Assembly (NCBI GenBank): GCA_039602395.1
Contig: JBCNJP010000017.1
Location: forward strand, 89,292,182-89,356,181
Reading direction: 5' to 3'
DNA: 64,000 nucleotides
Source: Deinandra increscens subsp. villosa
Taxonomy: Eukaryota; Streptophyta; Magnoliopsida; Asterales; Asteraceae
This document shows positions 54,412 through 64,000 of the stretch, in pieces. How positions within the stretch are numbered: the first letter of the stretch is position 1; each line of letters starts with the position of its first letter. A program made the translations under genes and the position numbers. The notes below the pieces were generated by a model. That model saw only the letters and a list, made by a program, of their open reading frames with translations, did not search any database and was not told where the DNA came from.

Positions 54412-56744
54412 AACATCCCCACACTGACTCTTTTTTCGTCCTCGAAAAATACTGTAATGGAATCATAACCAGGACTTTGATTTCTAACAACTCACAATTT
54501 CCAATTTTATATTTTTCATAGCTTACTTATATCCCGGTAGCAATTATCGGTATTTCGATCCGATTAAACCCAACCACTGACCTTTGAGCCCCCAAGTTGT
54601 TTATGAATTACCAGATATAGTTCAGTCATATCTATGTGTCCCACTCTAGAAAGGTCAAGTTCAACCTAATCCCGAATCATATTCGGTCCAAGTAAAGGTT
54701 AATAACGGTTTAAGTTTTAGATTTTCACCACCCTCCTTAAATCAGATACAAAGATGTCCAAAGAATGATGGAATCTAATGGAATGTAAATTTTTGAGCCT
54801 TTATTTTCTAAACTATCATATTTATATATATATATTTTTTCTTTTTCTTTTTTTCTATAGTTGGTCAATTTTAACTATTATTACCAACGGACATCATCAA
54901 AGGCATTCTTTTCGAGATGTTATCCCCAAAATCATACGTGAGTATTTTGCCCGCGAGATCCAGGACATCATCAGAGGCACTTACCACTGGATACTATCCT
55001 TAGTTCGTACATGAGTATTTTGCCCCTTCACTCTAAATGCATTAACCAAATTATTACCTAACATTCTCATTGGACTATTCTAAGGACATAGAAGTATCTA
55101 GCCTAAAGGGGTCTCTTTCCTCCTAATCCTTAGTTTCAGTATTCCTATCACTCCTAAAATGGGAACCCACTAACAGACTGATTAATTACATATTTATACA
55201 CATATAAACACAATGGGATATTTAATCTTTACTAAGTCAGCTGGGCCTACCAATACATCACTAACCGGAAATGTTTTTAACTCTTACTTATATTTCATTT
55301 AAGCACAAAATTAGAAAACCAAATCCTGATTGTACTATCATTTTCCATTTAATTGCAGCTAAAATCGTAGACATTTTTGAACAATTTTTCAAATTTTTTT
55401 TTTACTTTTGATTTTTTTTAAAAGACACAAACAAAGCACACTAAAAGCTAAGACTCAAGACGCAAGTCTTCCCATCCCCACACTTCAACGGCACATTGTC
55501 CCCAATGTGGAATGGAAGGTTAAAAAGATGTGGTGTTTAGTGGCTATTGATAGTTGGTTAGCTAGTAGGTTGGTTGGTAGTTGGCAGAATGAGAACCGGG
55601 TGAAATCGAAACCTCCGGATGATTTGGGAGGTTGTTTCTTCATTTTGTGCTAACTGGTTGAGTGCCCGGTTTGTATATTTTGTAGTTGTGTTTTTAATTT
55701 TCTGCAATTTTTGTTTTCCGTGCATTTTGCGCTTTTCGTTTCTGTGTTTCTCGGTGTTTGCAGGTTATTCAGAGATTCAAGATGTGGAAAAGGGGATTTG
55801 TGCAGGTCAAAAGTGCAGATTTCTAGAAAAATTTCGACCAAGGGAGCTGAGTAGAATGAAAAAGAGACACAAACAAAGCACACTAAAAACTAAGACTCAA
55901 GACGCAAGTCTTCCCATCCCCACACTTCAACGGCACATTGTCCCCAATGTGGAACGGAAATAAAAATAAAGCAGAATAAATAAACACACGAACGACAAAA
56001 ATAAAAAATGCAGACGAAAATTAAAAGAAAAATAAAACGGAACGGACTCCCCTGATTAATGATTTGGATAAGTGGCAAGCGAGCTCGTTTCCGCAGGTCC
56101 TCCATTGAAGTGTATCCCAAATCTTATGCGCGAATATCATCGAACCTGTATGACAAAACAACCAAACACACGACTCGACTCGACCAAAATGTTAGCAACA
56201 AATATGGAAAATAAAAATCACAAAAAATATAAACTAAGGACGAACTAAAATAAAATGATAAATTAAATTGAACTGGTGTTTATCTGGAAAAACGAAAACT
56301 CACCAACCCAGCAAACCCAAAAGTTAAAAATTTCAAAACTTTCCTGTCCGCTGACTCTCTCGCGTATCGCCTAAAGCTTCGCCACCTGCACGCGTATCGC
56401 GAGAAACCAACTAACCGGCGGTCACTGCTACTCTCCAGGCGTATCGCCTATACCTGCCAACCTTCCAGGCGATACGCCTGGAACGACTTTTCCAGGGAAT
56501 TTTGAGCTTTTTGCCTCAAAATTTTTCTATCTCTTTTTCATTCTACTCAGCTCCCTTGGTCGAATTTTTTTTAGAAATCTACACTTTTGACCTGCACAAA
56601 TCCCCTTTTCCACATCTTGAATCTCTGAATAACCTGCAAACACCGAAAAACACAGAAATGAAAAGACGCAAAATGCACGGAAAGCAAAAATTGCAGAAAA
56701 TTAAAAACACAACTACAAAATATACAAACCAGGCACTCAATCAG
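54412..56744 (-). other. Element G non-coding interior and purine tract
   Basis: The purine tract AGTGTGGGGATGTT (minus) abuts the LTR at 54412. A segment of about 105 bases with CTTCCCATCCCCACACTTCA is repeated at 55425-55535 and 55862-55965. GCGTATCGC/GCGATACGC motifs recur at 56360-56480, as in the LTR. No pol remnant is recognised. Confidence 0.75.
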
Positions 56745-56915
56745 TTAGCACAAAATGAAGAAACAACCTCCCAAATCATCCAGAGGTTTCAATTTCACAT
56801 ATTTAACCGTAAAACTACCGGTGTGCACCCGGTTCTCATTCTGCCAACTAACAACCAACCTACTAGCTAACCAACTATCAATAGCCACTAAACACCACAT
56901 CTTTTTAACCTTCCA
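55512..56915. repeat. Inverted duplication of about 350 bp in element G
   Basis: 55512-55867 is an inverted copy of 56530-56915, the gag-protease 3' end and its downstream sequence. The spacer is about 660 bases. The left arm lacks about 33 bases present in the right arm near 56800-56832. Matches such as GAGCTGAGTAGAATGAAAAA and its complement are close, so the event is recent relative to the element. Confidence 0.85.
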
Positions 56916-58502
56916 ATGTTTAAATCGACCCGGAAGAAATCGAATCTTTCCTAGAAAACTCAATGTCGGGTCAAGTTTGCTAACAACCACATGTAACCTC
57001 CCCACACCTGGCCTAAACTCTATCTCATCATGCAAAATACCTAAATCACCAAGTGTGGCCTTCCTAATCACCATTTCAACTACCGAATCACCATCCACAC
57101 TCACCAACTCCCCGGGTTCTCCTAACGGGTCAAAATTCTCATTTTTATCCAATAACTCCTCTAACCCCCCGGGGTCTTCCCCACACTTATTCTCTATCAC
57201 AGCCTCTCCATCCACTTTCTCAACTACCTCACCGGGTTTCACTAATGGGTCAAAAATTGCATTTCTATCAACTAATTCAACTAACCCCCCGGTGTTCTCC
57301 CCACACTCATTCTCCTCAATCTCTTCATCCTCTAACCTATTACCTACCACCACTAGGTCTATGAACGACATCAAGGTACCTATCAAACACACCGTTTTGG
57401 TTCCACTATCCTCATGTCTACCTACCTTAAACATGACACTCTCATTATCAACTCTCAACTTTATGCTACCCTCAAAAACATCCACTAAAGCACGGGCGGT
57501 CCTAAGAAAAGGCCTACCTAGAATCAAAGGGCAACTAGGGTCGTAATCACTATCAACTACCACAAAGTCTATAGGGAACAAGAATTTATCAACTTTCACA
57601 AGCACATTTTCCACTATGCCTTTGGGTCTCACAACAGATTTGTCAGCTAAAGATATGTTCATGTAAGTAGGTGCTAACTCTCCTAATCCTAAGTGCTCAA
57701 AAACAGAATAAGGCATAACATTTATCGAGGCACCTAGATCAGCTAAAGCATAAGTCACAGAAGAACTACCAAAAATGCAAGGAATTGTAAAAATCCCCGG
57801 ATCGTTTAATTTCTTGGGTAATTTATTCTGAAAAACTGCTGAACAGTTAGCATCAAGAGTAACATCAGACAAAGCTTCGAGTTTCTGTTTACTACTTAAC
57901 ATATCTTTCAACAAATTTGCATACTTAGGCATTTTAGTTATAAATTCAGTGAAAGGTAATGTGATCCTAAGTTGCCTAAGAATATCAAGAAACTGACCAT
58001 ATTCGCGCGCATTCTCCTGTTGAATTAGACGTTCGGGGTAAGGCACACGCTTCAGATCTTCTGCTGTAATCGGTTGAGATGCAAATCTCACCCTCTTCTT
58101 CGCCTTCGCTTCCTCCCACTTCAATGGCTTCTCTCCAACCGGCGGCTTCTCTTTCACTCCTTCAACCTTGACGTTTGGTGCGGTACTTGCTGGCATCACG
58201 CTCGGATGCACCCTCCCGTCAAGCGTCTCTATCTCGATTTCCTCATCGACCGACTCCTCCTCAACTACAGTCGGTGATGGACTCTGAACAACTCTTCCAC
58301 TCCTAGTTGTAATAGCATTGACATTTGCATTGGGGTTTTTGTAAGTACTACCTGAAAACTGACCCCAGCGGGAATTCAGCTCCTTGAGTTGTTTCGCAAT
58401 GTCGCCAACCGAATGCTGCAGATCCAAGAAGGAAGCTTGCCGATTTCTCAGTAAAGTGTCATGCTCCATCAGCTTCTTCTGGGTAGCCTCATCTCGCGTC
58501 AC
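56745..58502 (-). pseudogene. Element G gag C-terminus and protease
   Basis: A 585-codon frame. It starts in a coiled region (MTRDEATQKKLMEHDTLLRN), has NANVNAITTRSGRVV as usual in Athila-type gag-pol, then a Glu/Lys-rich linker. A retropepsin domain follows at about residues 240-375: PCIFGSSSVTYALADLGASINVMP with the active Asp in DLGAS, and CPLILGRPFL. The tail carries two related segments (FDPLVKPGEVV and FDPLGEPGELV). It ends ...GGCFFILC at 56745 with no RT following. Two stops upstream (near 58507 and 58680) separate it from the gag core. Confidence 0.85.
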
Positions 58503-59761
58503 TATCTACTGCACGATCTGGGTCTGGTTGGCTATAAGCTCCCTAATCTCCTTAAAACCAGGCCCATCATCTCCTCCACCATAGTTATTCCTCGGTGGAA
58601 AACCAGGTGGGTTTCCTCCCTCTTGCCATCCTGCATTCTGGCCACTCCTCCACCCAGACTGGAAAGAATTACCGAACTAGTTTCGGTTTCCTATATAGTC
58701 GACTTGCTCAGCGGGAGCAAGCGGGCAGTCTCGGATGTCGTGAGTGCCTCTACACAACTCACATTTGGCCTTGATATGGAGTTTGATTTCTTCTAAAGCC
58801 CTATAGATATTGTCTAACTCCCTAGGTTTCATGGTTTCTGAGCCAATGTGATGAACACCCCGGGTAGATGTAGAAGGTACGAGTGATCTAGTCGGGGCCA
58901 AGGTGGCTCTCCGATCTCTGGGTGTCTGCTGTTCAGCAAGTGCGAAGCTCTCAAAAAGTGATTTGCATTCGTCAACGGTGAGCTTCTCCATCATGTGACC
59001 TCCAGCCGAAATGTTGAACTCTTTCTGAACAGAATAAGGAAGTCCATTGTAGAACTTTTCTATGATCGCCCAGTCCGTCAACCCGTGTTGTGGACATTTG
59101 CTCAGAAGGGTGTTGAATCGTTCATAAGCAGCCGAATAAGGCTCATCGGGGTCCATCCTGAATGAGTGGATTTCCTCCCGAGTACGTTCAGCCTTGGCTG
59201 GAGGATGATATTTCTTCAGGAATTTCGATGTCAGATCGTCCCAGGTGGCGATCGAATTTGGCGGAAGTGTCTCAAGCCATTCGGCGGCTCGAGACGTCAG
59301 GGAGTATGGAAACAAGCGCAGATAATGGTATTATTCGCGACTCCCGTGAGTCTGAACGTATTGCAAATACGGATGAAGCGCGAGATATGCATCGGAGCAT
59401 CTTCGTCCTCACATCCATGAAACTGAATCGAATGTGTAAGAGCATTGATGGCGTGAGACAGAACTTGCCAATTCTCGGTGTTGGCAATGTCGGGTTGGGC
59501 AATAGCAAACCGAGCGTCGTTAACTCCGGCGCTGGCTTGCTCGTGGACGGTGCGACGTGCCGCCATGGATGAAAGGTCGGGGAATGGAATGGGTTTGGTG
59601 TCGCGTGTGATCTGTGTGGAAGTGGATGGTTTGGAATGAGTTGTGGAAATGATGAACGCCTCGAGTTCCGTGCGAAGAAGGCGGAACCGTTCACGAATGT
59701 CCGCATCGGGATCAGAAAGTGGTGAAAGCTCAGGTGGACCGCGTGAACGAGTGTGTGGCAT
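58503..59761 (-). pseudogene. Element G gag N-terminus and core
   Basis: The ATG at 59761 (MPHTRSRGPPELSPLSDPDA) leads into the gag core. A one-base shift near 59318 moves the reading to LFPYSLTSRAAEWLETLPPNSI, then TSKFLKKYHPP, FRMDPDEPYSAAYERFNTLL, HGLTDWAIIEKFYNGL and a knuckle-like CELCRGTHDIRDC. Stops occur at 58678 (GNRN-stop) and just before 58502. The region between is Gly/Pro/Asn-rich. It is a typical Athila/Tat 'retrotransposon gag' domain. Confidence 0.85.
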
Positions 59762-59915
59762 AAAACGGGGAAACGACTCAAATAAAAAATTAGAAAAATT
59801 AAACCTAAAAATCAGAAAACTAACCTAGAAATCTAGACTCAAAAATGGAAATCCTAAGACTCTAGACTCAAAATTTCCTAACGACGACCTAAGTTAGTTT
59901 TGCTATTGCCAAGTA

Positions 59916-59933
59916 TCCCCGGCAACGGCGCCA
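59916..59933 (-). other. Primer-binding site of element G
   Basis: TGGCGCCGTTGCCGGGGA on the minus strand, the Asp-tRNA type typical of Athila and Tat elements, six bases from the LTR. Confidence 0.9.
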
Positions 59934-59939
59934 AAAACT

Positions 59940-61566
59940 TGATGTGTTCGGAATGACTCTAAAAAATACTAACTAAAACCTAGACCTAAGCACACCTAAA
60001 TTTTACCGAAACTACCTAAACTAACCGAACCCTAAGGTAAGAGTACCTGTCGGATTGTAGCTTAGCTAAGGTAAGACCGGGAATATCAAACCCTAGAGAC
60101 ACTCTATAGACAAAATTAAACTTAGACCTAAGAAATGGAAATACTGAGTAATTGAAATTGGGTTTTGGATTTTAAGAATTGATTTAACTAACTTACTAAC
60201 AACTAACTACTAGACGAAAGTTAGAAAACCTTGGGAAAATCAGAATAGAGAAAAGTATGACCTAGACCCAAAATCCTACTTAATACCTACAACCTTACTC
60301 AGTTTCGATCGATCTGATGGTGACTAGTTCACCTTTTAAGTCCTTCCTAGTTAACACTTCTAACGCCCGAACAGGAGTTCACCTTTTAGGTACTTCCTAC
60401 CTCAACTAAACCTAGCCACCCTCGAACCTAATCTAAGGCACCCTAAGCTAGCAGGAGCTACCAACAACTACCATGAATGACACGGGATAACAAGTTGACC
60501 GATTTCCTAGGACACTTCCTTTTGAGACAGTGCTAACCTAGTTCGTTAACCAACCCAATTACCCATCAATTCTTTACCTTTTGAGTCTCAGAAGAGGCAG
60601 CACATTGAAATCAAATAACTAATCAACAATTAATGCAATAGTTAAGGAAACCCTAAACTACACTTTAGCAATTAACCCTAAAGTTAACTACTTTAGATAA
60701 CCTACCTAAACCGAAAGACATTCGCGGGTAAATAATGCATTAACAATCAACTAGCAATATGTTTTCAACAAACACATGCATCAAACATGGCAATCTATGG
60801 AATTTAATAGAAGAGTGACATCAATCAATCAATCGAAAACCGAGTAAAGTCATAAATACTAAATAATCATTCAATTAGGTCTAGGCGATACAATCAACTT
60901 AGCCTAGCCTCATGTTCAAATCAAGATAACAAATAAAAATCATAACTTTGACAGAAAACATGGGTTCAACTAAGTTCAAGACAAGAAACGGAAGAGGAAC
61001 ACGAAACCCGAATATTGATTTGCAATGAATTTGTGCTCCTCGAATGTTTCCTCTCGATCTCGGCCTTCCTCTTGCTCAGAAAACCGCCTCTGGTCCGTCC
61101 TCTGCCGTCTGGAAGTCGTGATATATTGAATGAACCCTAAAGATTGAATTCATATCGATCTCATTAAGTTTCCGGATTTCGGACCTTCAAGCGTATCGCT
61201 TGGAGGTATCTTATCACTAGGCGATACGCCTAACACACATGTCACGACAAAACAGTCGGGTTTCACCGACTTTGACTTTCTTTGACCAGTCACTCCGCAC
61301 GTATCGCTTAGCACTCATCAAGTCCCAGGCGATACGCCTGGGACATCTTGTTCAGCACTTCTCTCTTTTTTTTCTTGCTTTCTTCCAACTTTCTCTCGTG
61401 GCCTCGGGAATTCATTAAACTCCTGCAAAATCTTAAATAAAAACATAAACAGGACTCAAAGACACGAACTTAACTAAAAACAACTAAAACTAAAGAAAAC
61501 CGATTCAAATTGACTCAAATAGACACATAAAAAACCACGGAAATGGGATGTGTTTGCAACACATCA
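59940..61566 (-). repeat. 5' LTR of element G
   Basis: 1627 bp, nearly identical to 52784-54411 and followed by GCCGT. It carries the same GCGATACGC palindromes near 61188-61345. Confidence 0.95.
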
Positions 61567-63528
61567 GCCGTTTATCGACGCTCATTCTGAACCGTTGGAT
61601 TATCAAGTGTGCTACTCTGGCCTCTTTCTGATTGGCTGGTCAACACATCACACGGATCCGTGATCCCAACCATTAGATCCATTTAATCGCAGTCGTACAT
61701 TACCTTGTGATGGTGCAATCTGATTGGTGGATGGATATTCACACGGATTGTGTTTCTTTTTGAGAATTTTTCCGAGACTAATGATATTTTAGTATTTTTC
61801 CTTAAATGCAGGGTTTTTCTTATCAGTCTTGTACGAGACTAACAAAGATAACGCCCTAACAGAATTTTGGAAAAAAATTCGTTGGTCACGGATTTATTCC
61901 GAATATTTTTATTGGGGTTCTCGTTCATTGACGTCACGCGTACGTTAGCTATCGACCACTGACGGATTAGCTTCTATATCCGGTTAGTTATGCAGCTTTT
62001 CTCGTTATATCTCACGGATGTATTTTAGCTGATGCAGCGCTAATGTTATCTAACCAGATGAACTAGAATCTCAGTTAAATATTAGAATTGACCATTAAAT
62101 CTCTCGAAGGGTCGTTAGTTGAAGAAAACTGATGGAATTTTCTCAGATTTTTCCAGATTGCACCGTTTAACTCAGTAGTCTTCACATAATATTTTTCCGA
62201 GTTCGTTTTTGAGAACCCAAAATTACAAAGACTCCGTTATTATTATTTTACGCTCGGGATCTCAGTTTTCACCGATTTGGCACATTTCTCGATTTAAGTA
62301 ATGTTTTTCATCACGTTTTTCACCCATCACTCGAATTGAACTTTATTTTTGCATCCAACCCAGTCACGCAGAACAAGTACAGTATTTATGGATCATTCAC
62401 AACTATTAGCATCTGGCTTCCAGTTTTTCGTGAGATTGTCTGATTTCAAGATTTTTATCCGGTTTCTCTAAGCAACCGAGCGGGACGGTTCGACTCTCTG
62501 CATCTGATTTTTACGTTTCCACTGGATGTTTCTGGAGAGATTTAGAGAAATAGGAGTAACTATTATGGATTTGGATCATCGGGCCGATTATCCGGAGTTA
62601 GAGCATTTTCAGTGATTGATTGATTTATCTGATTCGGTTTGTTGCGGTTTGGACTCCAATTTTATGCATTCTTAGTATTGTAGCCGACCGTGTGAACTGA
62701 GTGAGCAGCAACACTTGGCTCTCAATTGGAGAAACGAGAACATAAAAGCTTATATAGAGGGAGAATTTCTACAACAGATTGTCACGAATTTATCAATTTT
62801 TCATTGAAGATGTATGACATAGCGATTCTTCACCAATATTACAGATTTGAAAGTATCGGTTAAGGGGAAATATGTTAGAGATAAAATCTATGTGACTGAC
62901 GCCCTCAAATCTATTGACGAAGCATTCGGTTGAAGAATCCATTGTGATTTGATTCAGAGACACGGGTTGTGATGACCGAGGCTTGTAAGTTTGGACCGAA
63001 GACGTTTTCTTGAAAAGTCAACCGTTCGGGTCAACGGTCAACGTAAAATTCAACGAAAGATCGGTTCAAGTGAGTCAAGTTTCATATTAATTAAATCAAC
63101 TTTGATCTAATTAATGTTTATGTTATTTGATTTTATTTGTAATTTGCTCATTGTATTGTGTCTTACTAATTAGCGGGTTAGTGAGGCACATGGGCTCTCA
63201 CTATAAATAGATGTGATAGCCCTCATTAGAAAGAAGATGATTCTTTAGAGAGTGAGTGAGCTACACATTCTAGAGAGAGAGAGTGTGTCACATTGGGTTT
63301 GAGCTCAACCCAATATGACCGTGGATTTCCTATGACGAGTTTGTAAGCATTCGGTTCATTATAATCATTCAATTATCATCAATGAATCATTTTATTTATC
63401 ATGTTTGTTGTTTAAATTCCTGTATTTTCTCGTTCATCCCGTCTTTCGAGCATGTTGTTGAACACGATCCGGGTCTGTGGCGTGAAATCGATCCTGACAC
63501 ATACATTGTATATTCTAGACTTGTTGCT

Positions 63529-63695
63529 TTATCTAGAGTAAAGGAATTCCATGTATTCCATTAATTCCTGAACATATTCACAGTGGTTGATAAGTGAGAG
63601 AACCGAACTATCAATGGCATCCCTTATTTGCACAAAAAGTTTAGCATCTATTTGTAGCCATTGGTCTTTGGTATAGTCGATTAGAGAGTCAGAAG
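63529..63695 (-). pseudogene. Copia gag fragment (UBN2-like)
   Basis: On the minus strand one open stretch reads DYTKDQWLQIDAKLFVQIRD, then INHCEYVQELMEYMEFLYS and a stop. This is the pattern of Copia gag helices (W...DA, then KELWDxLE-like, then LYS). Further upstream, at 63700-63849, TLQAATQLKDNKLNDSSF in another frame may be the preceding part. It is broken and cut by the gap. Confidence 0.5.
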
Positions 63696-63849
63696 TGAGG
63701 TGTGAGGCCTTCCTAATACTTCATAAAAAGACATGAATTGTTTGGTACAATAAAAAAAAGCTAGAGTCATTCAGTTTGTTGTCCTTGAGTTGGGTTGCTG
63801 CTTGTAGGGTATCAAAGTTATTACTAGTTATAGTTTTAACGCCCTTTTC

Positions 63850-64000
63850 NNNNNNNNNNNNNNNNNNNNNNNNNNNNNNNNNNNNNNNNNNNNNNNNNNN
63901 NNNNNNNNNNNNNNNNNNNNNNNNNNNNNNNNNNNNNNNNNNNNNNNNNNNNNNNNNNNNNNNNNNNNNNNNNNNNNNNNNNNNNNNNNNNNNNNNNNNN
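63850..64000. other. Assembly gap to window end
   Basis: N to the end of the window. Confidence 1.

Larger units (their letters stand above)
52784..61566 (-). mobile_element. Athila-lineage Gypsy element G without RT or integrase
   Basis: 8.8 kb on the minus strand: 5' LTR 59940-61566 and 3' LTR 52784-54411, with target duplication GCCGT at 52779-52783 and 61567-61571. The Asp-tRNA primer site at 59916-59933, gag type and protease match Athila. After protease the coding ends at 56745 and RT, RNase H and integrase are missing. Instead, 54430-56744 is non-coding with an inverted duplication. Confidence 0.9.
52695..63499 (+). mobile_element. Non-coding LTR element F, truncated and split by G
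   Basis: The same family as E. Interior 61572-62872 matches 50400-51617, and the 3' LTR is 62873-63499 (TGTTAGAGATAAAATC ... GATCCTGACA, 627 bp). The short piece 52695-52783 joins 61567 across the GCCGT duplication of G. The 5' LTR and primer site are missing. Divergence from E is clearly larger than between E's LTRs. Confidence 0.65.

Overview
The window looks like a repeat-rich intergenic region of a large flowering-plant genome. I found no host gene. Nearly everything is LTR retrotransposon, in several nested layers. The elements carry plant-type initiator-Met or Asp tRNA primer sites and fall into plant lineages: Copia Tork/Angela-like, Copia SIRE-like, and Gypsy Tekay, Tat and Athila. 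The SIRE-like gag types and a Copia gag fragment at the right end remind me of Asteraceae genomes. That is an impression from memory, not a result. There are three runs of N, at 10456-10955, 32037-32536 and 63850-64000.

Left part (1-12031). A 360-bp foldback hairpin and a 57-bp tandem repeat come first. Next is a minus-strand Copia LTR relic, then a pol-less SIRE relic. A minus-strand Tat-lineage Gypsy element follows. It keeps only its integrase C-terminus before the first gap, and a broken antisense extra ORF of the 'putative gypsy-type transposase' family at 6267-9646.

Central nest (12032-32036). Copia element B is on the minus strand. Copia element A, on the plus strand and complete with LTRs, is inserted in B's integrase region (16113-24371, target duplication GCAAG). 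Gypsy Tekay-type element H, on the minus strand with a 3-kb LTR and a chromodomain, is inserted in B's leader at 26440. A and B share an unusual layout. Their LTR holds an open reading frame beginning MDQRF. It ends at a splice-donor-like site and would join in frame, across an intron that contains the tRNA primer-binding site, to the exon holding the gag ATG. In A's 3' LTR this reading frame is fully open.

Right-centre (32537-48378). Two minus-strand SIRE-lineage elements, D and C, keep gag plus a stub of pol but no enzymes. D carries a 360-bp solo LTR inside gag (target duplication GATCA). C is complete with 528-bp LTRs and target duplication AGGTA. Its leader has a 41-bp repeat array and a 579-bp duplication that copies the primer-binding site. 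C sits in older Gypsy sequence whose LTR is full of CGCGGACCGC-type inverted motifs.

Right part (48379-63849). A non-coding LTR family is present twice (E and F). E lies within an AATTCG-rich, hAT-like element. F is interrupted by G, a minus-strand Athila-lineage element with 1.63-kb LTRs and target duplication GCCGT. G encodes only broken gag-protease and contains a 350-bp inverted duplication. A Copia gag fragment borders the final gap.

Nearly all coding regions carry stops or frameshifts. Elements A, C and G have intact LTR pairs and target duplications, so they are the youngest layers. As a system the window shows parasites of parasites: pol-less or gene-less elements (C, D, E, F, G) that would depend on enzymes made elsewhere.
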